64,000 nt of DNA, taken from Sweltsa coloradensis (taxonomy: Eukaryota; Arthropoda; Insecta; Plecoptera; Chloroperlidae). The notes under the pieces were generated by a model, which was not told the DNA's origin, did not search any database, and saw only the letters and a list, made by a program, of their open reading frames with translations. Location of the stretch: assembly GCA_024449915.1 (NCBI GenBank), contig JAMZAV010000169.1, positions 1-64,000 of the forward strand, read 5' to 3'. Shown piece after piece: positions 21,101-34,595 of the stretch. Each line of letters begins with the position of its first letter. The stretch's first letter is position 1. Made by a program: the position numbers and the translations under genes.

Positions 21101-24100
21101 TTTTTGTATTGTGGCAAAGTATCTTTTCAATTATTAGTTTATATTTTGTTTGTTTTTTCATATTTTCAAACTTTTCCAGCCAGTGTTGGTCTCACGCTGG
21201 ACGAGTTACCTTCGTCAGTGAATTCTCAAAGTGACGGCAATCCTCCGCTGTGGATCACGAGGCGGAAAGTTCCTGGCCAACACAAGGAGGAGATCTACGT
21301 GAACAACGCGCGCATCATCCGAGAGCGGTCGGATTATACCAGGAGTATCAACGGAAAGAAGCAAGTGCTGCACTTAATCGAAAGTGTTTTGGAGCCGGTC
21401 ACTGCGAACCCAGAGACTGCTGCCCAAGTGTACAACCCAGATGCTTTACAGTTCCTAAACCAGTCCGAAAGTCTCAACCTTGGTTTCCGAGTCAGGTAAA
21501 ACTAACTCTTCTCTACACTCTAGATTTATATTGTAGGCCTACCGTATGCCTTGAGTATCATCAGTGTCGAGTTTGATGTAGATCCGGCATTTGAAGTAAA
21601 TCAAGGGCTGGGTATTGTAGTACAACGATACCACCTGATTTACTTCTGACGCCCGGTGTAAGTCACATTGCTTTACGATTGCTTATATAAATGTATATAG
21701 CCGGTGAAGAGTAGGTTCTAAAACTGAACCCTGGGGAACTCTGGTGGCAATCTCTTGAATTCTACATTTGATCCTGTCTATTTGTGTGAATTGCTTGCTG
21801 TCATTTTGGTAGCTCTTAGCCAACAAAGAGCTGTCCCCATAAATAAACAAATTCAAAATAAATAAATAAATAAATACATTCCTGTTCAGTCTACCCACCC
21901 AAGTCACACAACTGATTTTCAGTGTAGGACATTACCATTGTGTTTCGTTTTGTATTTTAAATATTGTGGTTGACACTGTCAAAAGCCTTTCTTAGATAAG
22001 TCTAAAAATACCATAATTACAGAAGTTGCTTTTTTAATCTCGGCAATATTTATCACACACACTCATTATTTGATGCAGCTGACAGAAGCCAAACTCCTTG
22101 TTGTACAACATTAACACAACAACAAGTAACAGTCTTGGAAATCACGTCACTTGCATTGTTTTGTTTGTATTAGTATTTTAGAGACCAAGCCAAGAGGTAA
22201 TTTTATTTTAATTAGAGCTATTATTTCTTCAGGCTAAAGTTTGTGTGTATTGTTTACAGATCATTCCGCCAGAGAATAAAGCTCATGAACAAAGGGGAAA
22301 TCTTCAAAGCTGAGGGGAAACATACTTTCTTCATCCCCGTAGAAGAAGGATTTATGGTAATTGGCACTGCTAACTATATAACTCTTATAATTTTATGTGT
22401 TTCATTAAATTCAGTCCAAAAATATTGTATTATCTATGCTTAGCTTTGTTTGATATACAAAATAACAAGCAAGGATAAAATAAAATATTATATTTTACAT
22501 TGAAAATGAACCGTTCACTGAGAGACGGTTTTCACGTATAAGCATGTTGGCACAGTGCACACTTGCGAATGTGAATGAACAGAATATCAGAACCAGGTTC
22601 TCACCAGAATGAGTCCTACTCTGGGTGGTGAAAGAAGCTATCACTAGAGATATAAGGAAATGGTTTTCTTTAAATTTTTCTCCACTATTCATTTTGAAAT
22701 ATGAGAACTATTTTTCTAGTGAAAATCGTGTCAAAATGTCAAAATTTCACAAGAACTTATTTTCGTTATATATTTCATGACAATGAAGCTTTGATCGGAA
22801 GGGGATTTAAAATTAATAACAGCGTTAGTTCATGATTTGTTTCTGAATCCCACTGACGCATAACATAAATAAATGTTAAACCCAAACTCAAGAGTGCTTT
22901 GTTACCCTTTTCGTTTTATCGCACATTGCGAAAAACATGCATCTCTAGCCATCTTTAATGCATGCATGTTGGAGGCTAACCATATCCACTGTTGGGATGG
23001 TTCCCCTCTCCTGACTGTCCTCATTGGTTTATTATTAAGCTATTGTTGTCAGATAATAGTGTCCTCCTAATGTTGTTTGATTGGTTTAGCCCCCACCTCG
23101 ACCGGACAAGATCGATCAGAAGGTGATTGATGGCCACGTGATTGCCGGCGAAGTACTCTTCACAGCGGCAACAGAGTCTGAGAAAGAATACGACACACTG
23201 GCTAATAGTGACATGGTTCGAGTAACAGTCTCGTTCTCACACCAGCCCGATGGAAAGTGTAAGTGTGAATTCTCATAATTATTGGTTCAGTTCATATAAT
23301 GTCTTATTACAAAAACAATATGCACAACAAATAGTGATCCACTTTCTTTTTCAGCAATGTTCACGTTTCTTATGATTTTCTTAATCTATAAATTCTCTAA
23401 TTTGGAGCTGGAAGAGGAAGAATTTTCTTAAAATAATAATGTTAAAAAATTCAAAAAAAAATCACATTTTATAAAATATGAATTTTTGGATGAGCGTAGC
23501 GAGCGAAGTGAAGATTCCATTTCACTACACTGGAGAAAAAAATCCGGAATGTTTTTTTTTTCTTTTTGTATTTTTGTGTGTCTGTGAACACGATTCCGGC
23601 TAAACCAATACTCCAATTGCGATGAAATTTTATGGAGGTCTATGAAATCTCTGAACGAAGAACTGCACGGAGGGAAAAATCGATCGAAAAATTATTTCTC
23701 ATGAAAATCGCAATTTTACGATTTTTTTCGATTTAAAAAAAAATTCTTCGACTTATAACGTCTACATGCTTTATCCGATTAAAATGATTTTTTCACAGAA
23801 CCTTAATTTTATGAATTAATATATTCGTGGGAAATTTAAGCGCAATCGAAAAATTATTTCTCATGATAATCGCAATTTTACGATTTTTTTCAATTTTTAA
23901 CATTTCTTCGACGAATAAAACCTACATGCTTTATCCGATTGTAATGATTTTTTCACAGAACTTTAATTTTATGAATTAATATATTCGTGTGAAATTTGAG
24001 CGTAATCGAAAAATTATCTATTAAAAAATCGCAATTTTACGCTTTTTTCGTTTAAAAAAAATTACGCTCATCCATCAACGCGGCGGGACTTAAGCGTTTT

Positions 24101-27100
24101 CCTAGTAATTTTAAACCGATCCAAACTAAATTTATACCATTAAAATGAAATACACCCGTGTATCAAATGAATACATACATAGTAATTGTTTATATCAATA
24201 AAACAATGATACAATCTTTGGTAGGCCTGTGCACTAAGTCAGGGTGACCTAACCAGTAACCACTAGTGCCCTTCTTTAACATTATCTTTGATATGGTCCT
24301 TCAGAATATTCTACACAGGATGTTGTTGTGAATTCAAGAGTATGTAAACTGTAGGAATTTGAAAATGGCATGTCGTTTGACTTGGCATTATCTTGTTTGC
24401 CATATTACATTTCCTTAAAACTGTAACTGTAACTTAACAAAGCATTAGACAGATCTCAAAACCCACTCATAGTTGTACTAGATTGACAGGGTAGATCACA
24501 AAACGCTACTTCACAAATTTAAACTCTATGGTATTAGAGGTAATTGCCTAAACTTAATAAATAGTTACCTCACTGATACATCACAAGACGTAAAAGTAGA
24601 TAATAAGAACATAAGCACATCTCGCACAATGAAATATGGGTTGCCGCAGGGCACAGTCCTTGGCCCACTCATATTTATAATCTATATAAATCTACCAATA
24701 AAGAGTAAACAAATAATATTTGCTGATAACACTGCCATAATCTTTAGTGGCAAGACATGGGAAGAAACAATCAATATTGCTACCAGAGAACTAGCATTAG
24801 TATATGAATGGCTTCATACAAAACCTGCTGACTCAAAATTTATCTAAAACATATTTGATCCCTTTTACCACAAATTCAGCAGCACCCCAATGTGTAGAAA
24901 ACTAAAAAATACATGAATCACAATGCACCCTACCACAAACCTGTAACGCCACGAAATTGTTAATAAAGACTATGAAAAATACTTGGGAATTACTGTAGAC
25001 TGTAATCTAAATTGGATTGGATGGATGGAAATTGGATACCTGCAAAACACTGCAGTACTGCACCATAACGTTTTACAGACTAAAGAACGTAGTGAATAGA
25101 GTTTGTTAGAATGGTACATTTTGCTCTAATGCATACTAGACTAAACTACGGCATAATTGGCTGGGGCGGAATAAGAAACTCTCACCTAGAGCGTCTGAAT
25201 ATAATCCAGAAGCACATTATAAAAGAAATCAACAACAGATCACCTAGATACCCCACAAACCAACTATTCCTTGACTGTAATCTATTAGATATCAGGCAAA
25301 TATTTATTCAAAACTTTATTACCCTAACACATGAAATCAACATAAAACAGTCTCCAAACAAACCCTACCCAGCAACACTAACTAGGGGAAGCTCCAAACT
25401 CATAAATATACCGAGATGTGAAAAAGGCATTGGACAGAGACATGGTAGTTTTATAGGCCCTATAGTATTCAACAAATTGCCAATAAGAATAAGAAACCTT
25501 CCCCACACTAGTAAATTCAAAATTGAATTACCAAAATGGATCATTGAAAAAGGCAGAAAGTTTTGTGCTAATGTAATAAACATGAACAAACATGATCTAC
25601 AAACATCATCTTATTCTATATTTTTAGTATTTCAACATATATTTAACATAATACTCACAATACATTATTCATTTATTCTTATAGGCCTAATTTTGTCTAC
25701 AAAAAATAATTCTACGTCAAAAAAATCAGGTAAGTGAACTGGAAAAGAACTTCATGTTTCAGTGGGAAAGTACAGAAGACAGCTTACCTTAAAAAGTAGG
25801 TAGGTCCACATACACAAATATGATAGTAGACAAAGTTGCGATACATAATGTTTCCATGTAAAGACCACTAGTTGGTAACGTATCAGCAAATAGTTACTCA
25901 TCTTTTTTGTCTGGTCGACCTCCTTAAGTTTTTTCCAAGGTAAGGTCGTCCTCTGTATCCTTTCCCCCACTGAACAGATTTTTCATGTTCCCAGGTTTAA
26001 GTATTCCTAGCCATTTAGGCCCAAACGAAAAACAACGTAAGGAAATGAAATAAAAACTTCTCTAGTATGTCCAAAAATACATTAAATTTAAATCGCTCTC
26101 GAAAACATGAACCAGTTAGTTGTCAACTTTGGTTAATTTATCAATTCTCTGATTGCTATATTCCATACGTAATCTAGTATCGGTACATTATGAATTTAAT
26201 TAATCTTTTCATGTATTTATACCTTCATTTATTTGCACTTTACCATATGAATTGATATGTTACTTAATTCTTACAACAAATTAGTACATATTAACTATAT
26301 TTTAGGTCTCTAGATTAAGAAATGTTTACTTACATACATCTGTGTATGTCTCTCTAAGCCGAAGCGCCGCCTTTCATATAAATTTAAGCTAATTACTTCT
26401 ACAGGGCCACAAAAATGGGACTTGCGGAGATTCCTGATTACCATGGATTTGTGTGGGTCACAAGAGGTGAAAATTCTGTGGGGTATTTTTGTCTTCATGA
26501 TAGCCTTTATTAGAGCGAACCTTAGCAAAATCATCACTTACAAGACACAACTGAACAGTTAGTGTGTGAATCTGTATCGGAGCTAGATTAAACAACCAAA
26601 CAATTCCCCGTGTGTTGCACAGTAGGCTGTGAATGGCTGTGAAACTCGCGACCCGTGCGCGATAAGTTATCAAACTAAATGACCATTAGCATTCGAAAGC
26701 ATTTAGCAGAATACTGAAAGTAAATTTATTTTTGCTAAAAAGAGGAAATTCATTCTTGTAATGACAGTTTGGTGTCCCTACAAAAATGTCCGGGAAAATT
26801 CCGATTTTACAGAACAGATGGTTACCCGATTGCCAATAAGAATCTGTTCTTTTACTACTTGGTTATACAGCCTTTTTTATTATTGGTCATTCTACAATAC
26901 TCCTAGTGTTGATCTTATTTGTAATTATTTCTATACCAAAATGGTCCCGTGCACTGGCTGAAGCGAGTATTGCCATCATCTAGAAGGACTATCAGTATCA
27001 CTCTAACCCCTGTTAAATTTCTTTGCCGTTGATGCGCCCTAAAACTACTAATACTGATATACTTAAACCTTTCTCTTCCATAATTTAATTTTAGTTATCA

Positions 27101-30100
27101 ATAGTACACCTCGTTTTGAAGCATCATCGCACTTAATTGCAGTATTTATAATGTTTCTTTCGTCTCTTAACTTCTTCAGCTTACATCACAGTTTTTAAGG
27201 TAAGCTGTTGGATCTTATCCTGCTTTCCACATACTCTAGCTAATATGCCCTGACGGAACACACTATTAGTGAAACAACACATTAACTTAACATTATATTA
27301 TAGCTAGGGTTGCTAACTTTTAAAAGTAAAAACATGCAGGGAATTTCTTAATTGAGAGGGGACAAAGTTGTTTTTCATGCCCTTACTAGGGTCAAAGCAA
27401 AGTACCTCACGCATATTGGAAACATTTTCTTTATGCCTTTATTGGATGCATGCGTCCATGGCCAAGCTGAAAAATTGGCTTGATTTTAATGTTGAACTTA
27501 TCCACCAAATTTTGAACAGTTTTGGGGGCAAAAACACTTTTCACTAAAGTTTCTGCTCTGAGACCTCACTCCTTTTTCTTATACACTTGAAAATTGCAAA
27601 ACGGCTTTTTGATTAGCTTAGTACCACAAACCATGGTGCTCAAGTCCTTTGGAGGGTGGGGGTGAGGAAATGTTGTTTTTTCAAATTACCCAAGTTTTAT
27701 TCACACAATGGTGGAAATACGGGAATAGTGATTCCCGTATTGAGTTGATAAGGGAAGTGAGAATTGACTGGGAAATACGGGAGAGTTGGCAACCCTAATA
27801 TTAGCTATCAAGTACCAATTAATCTTTGGTTTCTATACTCGATGTTTGTTACTGTGTACTGGTAAATACTGATGTGTTTGCTCTTCCCGCAGGGTACGTA
27901 AAGAGTAACACCGTTGTAGGAGATGCCAACCACGCCACCGGGGTGGTGCCGGCGGAAATAGTCAAGGCCAACATCCCCGTCAAGAATGGCGTTGTCCATT
28001 TGATCCAGCGGCCTCTGATGGTAGTTGACAATGATGTACAGCAGTTCCTAGAGGTAAGTTTGAGTGCCAACTTGTAACAACCCTTGAATGTTAGTTTAGA
28101 GAAGGGAACCATGCCACTAAAGATTTCATACCTGTTTATATGTCTTAAATGTAAATCCAGTTAGAATCTTGGCACCACTACTCTCATTTAAGTCAGATAC
28201 TTGCTTCACAACATGACATTGTTGCCAATACTTGAAACAGTACAGTAATACTACTTGAATTAATTTCTCTCCTTGCACAACATAAATATATCTCAACAAC
28301 CAGTACTATACTACTTCAAGCACAAACAAATAATATATTTTTTACTTTTGCCTTTCTTTTCATACTCGGGTATCTTCTGAAGTCGTTCAAGGTAAAATGA
28401 ATTTTCCACGTTTTTCAGCATCTTTCTCTCATATTTACTAACTTATCCTATTTATATTGTAATTTTCCTTTTGTTTTCTTACTAACCCATCATATACATG
28501 TTACATATTACTATGCTTGCCAATCCAATGGTAATTCTTTACACAATCATCCTTATTTTGTTTTTGTCTAGTGACTGTAGTTTGGTTAATGGATGTTTCT
28601 TTTAATCCCAAAAGACTTAATACAATAGTCTGATATTAGATATTACCTACCTACTTTTCCCCTAGATTTTTCTTTTGTTGTTATTACATACGTTTGTTGA
28701 GTGCAACTAAACTTCTTTGTAGACCATGAAATATAATCTCATTGTCTTTTTACTTTTAAGACATTGCCAGAGTAAATGGACATGTTTTTTACTCGATACG
28801 GCTACTAGGAATTTAGATGCATTATCAAACGTTAGTCTGTCTAGCGGAGCGTAGATGAATTCTACAACATTGATAGCCAACTTTACCTACAAAACAAACC
28901 TTTCTGACCAAAGTTAACACAATACACACAAAACTGAACAAAGCTTTCAAAAACATTGATCAAATAATTATGAAGAACTGAAACCTTCTCATTTAATATT
29001 ATTGAAATTACGAGTGTGGTACAATAATAGTTGGCTAACTAGAATTTAGATGCTGTTTTGCTGGGCTGCTAACTAATCTTACATGTTTAGAAATGCTTCT
29101 AATGCTGGATACCTTTGTTATGCATGGCATTATAATGCCGTCTGCCTAACAATCTAGCATTCAAAGATTTATGCAAATACTAGACATATGGAGTAATTAA
29201 TATGAATACCAATTTAATCTAGAAATTTGACTGTTGGTATTTCTGGCTAAATATTCTATAGCCATTAAACTGATTTTGCTAAAAGAAATTGAACATTATT
29301 TTCTCTTGGTTCAATTTAATTTAAAGTTTTATAATATAAACAGTACCGGTTTATCGCATATGGATTTATAGGGTTGGGACTTGACATCGATTATTCAATT
29401 CGACATCGATGTCGAAGTAAAATTGGCTTTCGATTCAACATCGATTTGGCATATTAAAATTATTATTATTATTATTATTTTTATTTTTTTAAAATTATTT
29501 TTTGAAAATTGATTTTGGAATCATGTAAGAACCATATATTTTACCTTTTGCATTCCAACATTACCTATTTTTACATTAAAAAGGGTTTTTTTTTAATTAA
29601 AAAAAAATCCCACCCTTTTTTATGTTAAAAAGAATTTCAATGTCAATCCTTTTTTCGATGTGGTGTCGAAATTATTGGTTTGACATGGATTACGAATTTA
29701 TAATCGAATCCCAGCCCTATGGATTTTATAGAATGTCAGTGGGCTAGGTTTGTGTTCCCAACCCCAGACCTCTATCCCATTTTCCCTTCAATTTCCTAGC
29801 ACAAATCTTTCAAATTATTATTTTATATCTTATTGCACTATTTGCATTAATATATTTATAATTTTCATTATGAACAGCATATTTTATATAATTTTATAGC
29901 AATTTATTGCTATTATGGTCCACACTTTGATAACTGCTTTCATTGTTGTCATGCTAGTTCTCTTCCTGTGAACTACTTATATGGTCAAGAGTTCTTTTGT
30001 ACCCTTCTTAAAACCTCGCAGTGCGTGGTGGTAGACATTGCAGGGTCCTCTGCACATTTCCTGGCCACAATCTAAGCCAGTTTTTAGTTTGTAACAAAAT

Positions 30101-32629
30101 AATTTATGAAACATTTAACCTAAAGGGTTGTAATTATTGTGTTTTATTTCATATACTGTATGATGAGGAACAAGAAAAAGCATATGTGTATTTAATTATA
30201 TAATTTCTGTATGTGGATACTAATGATGATCTAAATTATCTGTGTCTTGCTCCTGGTGGGGTAAACTGTTACTCATCCATTGCACATCTCTCATGATTTA
30301 GCCTCTTGTTGATTGTGTTGTTGTCCTCATTACATATGATAATACCTGTTGGCTTTTAGGCCAATTTGCTTTCATTCTTCTCATAGGTCCAACGTATTGC
30401 GTCCCAATGTTAGCCATCATTACACTGCAGATTGCCATACCAAGCTCCAACACTAACCTGTGCCCTCTGGCTACTAGTTCATGTAAATGAAATTGATGTA
30501 CATTTTATCAGCTACATATTTTTTGCTCCATTGTTGAAACTTTATTCTATTTCAAAACATTGTAGGCACATATTTTATGCACTTGTTTCTAAGAAATTCA
30601 AATAATATTAAACAAATTCATCAGAAGCATTAAGTATCAAATACATGTGAAAAAGTGTGATGTAATGTAGTGTACTTTGTGAATTGAAAGTTTTAAAAGG
30701 CAATTCAGGTCTTATTTAAACTAGATACTTGTTGAATAGTATTGCATTGAAAAATGTGCATATTATTAGTATATATTCAGGGACTGGGACTTAATGAACT
30801 AAATCATTAATTACAGTGAGGGCCATGGTTGTACGTTTTAAGTTGTTCTTGTATGATGTGTGGATGAAACCATTCAGAAATATTTCACTAACCAAACTAT
30901 TAATAATAATGTTTACTGATAACAATTGTGTTGAAAAAGCAAAGCAAATTGCAGAGGATTTCTGGGCTCAAGCAATATTATGACATGTTTCTGCATGCTT
31001 TTTGACAATATACGTGGCAATAAAGTGTTGCACTCATCTTGTGTGTGTTGAAATGTGTTGACTGCTGAGTGTATGCATGCTTGTGTTTGGGTGTGCACGT
31101 ATGTATGTGGGTGTTTCACGGCATGCTAGCGTTTTGTTGCATCTAGATAAACCTACTTAAGATTATGTCGTTGTCATGTTCGATGTTCCTATCCACAATA
31201 AAGGCTGGTAGAACATGCATGAGTAGCAACTCAACCCCGTTCATCTACCAAGTTCTTTGAAAAGTCTAACATTTGATTTGATTGCATATTATTTCTTTGT
31301 CAATAGGGCCAACTATATTAACTCATCTTCTATGGTATTGGGCATTGGTAGTATGCAATTACTTTGAATCTAAGGCTAGTAGTTTGGCTGTTTAGGTACC
31401 TAACAAAAAATCTATATTGTACAATCTTGAAAAGTTGTACACAAATAATGGGTTTTCTGTACACGCGCCCGTAGTGTTACTGCACGCCTGTTGCTAGGAA
31501 GACTAATGCTCTCACATTATGATTACGTACTTGCTTGCATAATAACATTACCAACTTGAAATGAGAAGGTAAATTCAGTCTCATACCACCTCTGCCAGGC
31601 TGCAGATCAAAATCTCCAGCCTGAGTTTGATAATGCTAAACATACACTACTTTTTTCCATGATTTCCAACAGACACTATGTCATTTTAAAAACTATCACT
31701 TGCTAAAATACTTTGAACATGTACATAACTTTATTGTTGGAGTATTTAAATAAAGTATGTACCACCCTATCACTTGTAAGTAGTTTCTATACAAAAAATA
31801 CTATTTGTACGTATAACAATATTTCTCAAATCACCGTTTAGTTTAAGATACCGTAGAAGTATTTTTAAATAATGGGACAACAGAAGGTCTTCTATATTAG
31901 TTGCATTTGCTTAATTGCGCCACCAAAAAATGTAATGTTTGCCATAATTAAGTTGCCAGTCTGCCCCTGGTTTGATGTACAGTTATCCTTGTATAAATAA
32001 ACTCATTTGTATGCCAACTACTTGCAAAGGTACATACAGTACTTACCCGCATTTCAAAATGTGTTTTAAGTATTGCAAAGAATAAAATGTAAACAACTCT
32101 AAAAAACTATCAATGACTGTTGGTACAATAGTATACCTACTATTACCACATATTCATATACTAGTCCAGTTAGCTATTCTAGATCTCATTTCTGATCCAT
32201 AGATAATAGCACTAAGAAGCTGCTATAATACACTCCATTACATACAGTTGGCTATTTGAATCTATCCAATACTCTAGGTATTTGCCCCAATCTGCACCCC
32301 TTATGTAGCATGACATGGTGCTTCAAGTTAATTGTTGTGGCTACATTGTTTATGAATTTTAATAAGTAAACGTTTGTGATATCTCATTATTACTTCCTCT
32401 CACATCGGTTTTTGTTGAAGGAAGATGGTTCTGCACTGTAGACCTGGCTAGGCATGCCGAGTGGGAGTGCTGGGTGAGAGTAAATGCAACACATACACCT
32501 AGTCAAACCGCATATGTGTTTTGTTTACCTTAGCAAATTATTTAAATGTGGTGTACAAGCATACTTTCCCCTTTCATTAGGATCCGTTGCTCATGGCTCA
32601 TATCACATCATTATTATTATTATTATTAA

Positions 32630-32695
<66 letters not shown>

Positions 32696-34554
32696 TATTA
32701 TTATTAGTATTGTTATTATAGTTATTAGCAATATTTAACAAAATGTAACCCAATTAGGAAGAATGTAATTTCATCTTAAAACAGGTTTTTGCTGCAAAAT
32801 CCTGATTTATAGTAATTATAATAGCAGTAATAATTATTGTTGATGCATAAAACAGCACAATCATTAGTGCCTATTCATACCAAAGATTTAAGTATGTATA
32901 CCATGTTAGACTCTTCTTTGAATTTGGTGATTGAATAAAATCTCAACTAAAAATTTCATTCTGAGAGGGCATTTTACCACTAAGACTGTTTCATGTATGT
33001 TGAATTGTCTTTCAGTGTTTCTATATGTAATTAATGTACTTTCCCTTCTCCTTTGCTTTGCATGTAAACATCTTATTGTCGGACCTGCATGGCCTGATAT
33101 AGGAATTTGTAAGTACAGAGAAATAATCACTTTTGTAAATTTATGTCCTTTAACTTAGGATGGCAGCAATCACGTCCACACTGAAAATATAACTGCATGG
33201 GAGGAATTCTGAAACTAAGTCTGGATTCGATCACTGAACAATACTCTGGGGGCTTTTGCCTTGGGCAGCATATCGCGAGATTCTGTGTGATATAGTTTAC
33301 TTCATGAAAATTGTGTGTATGTTGATTTTTTCATTTAATTTTCAGCAAATAAGTGATGGCAAACTGCTATGGATGAGCTGTTCAGTTCGTTATCTCTAAC
33401 AATTGCGTGTGTGCACACCGGTATTGCGGACCGCCTCTTCTTTCCACAGTACTATAGTACAATTATACAGAAAACCTTATTGCAGAATGTCTCAACAACA
33501 TGACTGATCAAAACCTGCATTTCAGATATTTATCGGGTGCCATTCTAGCAGCAGGCAGTTTGATGCAGGTTTTAAAAGGCCCCCCAAATTCTAGCCCCAC
33601 CAACAGTTGGCAAATTAAGAAATGTTGAGTGTATTATAAGTAAGCAGTCTTATGGTTGGTCATACGGGCACTTTAACCAGGTTACGGTATTACCATGTAT
33701 CCTCGGTTCTGTTGACTTGTGGTCATTGAAAGGGAAGGAATCGTCCCATGATACTGTTCGTTACCACACCTTGGGAGATAAAATTAAACAGGGTTAAAAG
33801 TTCCAATAGTCTTCAAGTGTGTTGTACCTTTATTTGGTGGTGTATACAAATACTAGGTCTAGGCAAAGATATCGATGTCAATACAATATCAGTCTATGGG
33901 AATATTTTTGCTATCAATATTTGGACTCTATATCAAAATTTAAAAAAGAAATTAAATTATGTTTGGAAAATTTGAGTAACTTAAATGAGGATGTGAGTTT
34001 TTGGGGTTGTAAATTTTTAACTCCTTTACTCCTAAAAAAAATTGGCTCCTTTCTTCAAATTTTGGTTTGATGTGCTTACACATAGTGGTGGTGTCCTGAT
34101 TTATATGGTGGAGGTGCCGGGTCTTTCAACACGAGTGTGCATAGTTACTAATTTTTCTATTTTAATAATTTAAAATTTAAAATTTTAGAAAAATTTAGCC
34201 TAATTTTTTAAATTTTTTGCACACAAAACAATCTTGAGGCATTGAAAATTTGACTAGGATATTGATTGTTGAATATGTCGTAGCCCAGCCTTACATTATA
34301 TGTCATTGTCCAGGTGCTATATTTATAATTGTCGGGAAGACATAATCATGCAACAACGCTGTTTAGAGAGTATGCTCTCTGGTACTCGTGACAGTAGCTT
34401 TGTTTATTTCAAATTGCTAAAAAAATTATATTCAAATTTGAAATCTCTCCTTTGGCTTTGCACTAATTTAATTAGTTTGTGGTGGTTTGACCCTTACTCC
34501 AGATTTCTTCAGCTCTACCTCTACCTTCTCTCTTCTATATATATCTCTCTCTCA

Positions 34555-34595
<41 letters not shown>

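Larger units (their letters stand above)
15192..21179 (+). other. Fas1 intron, 5,988 bp, TE-rich
   Basis: GT-AG intron. It contains the complete hAT element at 15644-17165 with flanking inverted arms, a hairpin at 17175-17244 and family A copy 3 at 18500-18660. The stretch 18660-21179 shows no recognisable gene or repeat. Confidence 0.85.

Noticed and set aside
27170..27203. Third microexon-like site, ttcag...tttttaag before gtaagc
   Set aside because: Possible exon lengths are 20 or 8 nt. Neither keeps the Fas1 frame in that phase 1 intron.
32484..32738. Poly-isoleucine open frame
   Set aside because: It is translation of the ATT microsatellite.
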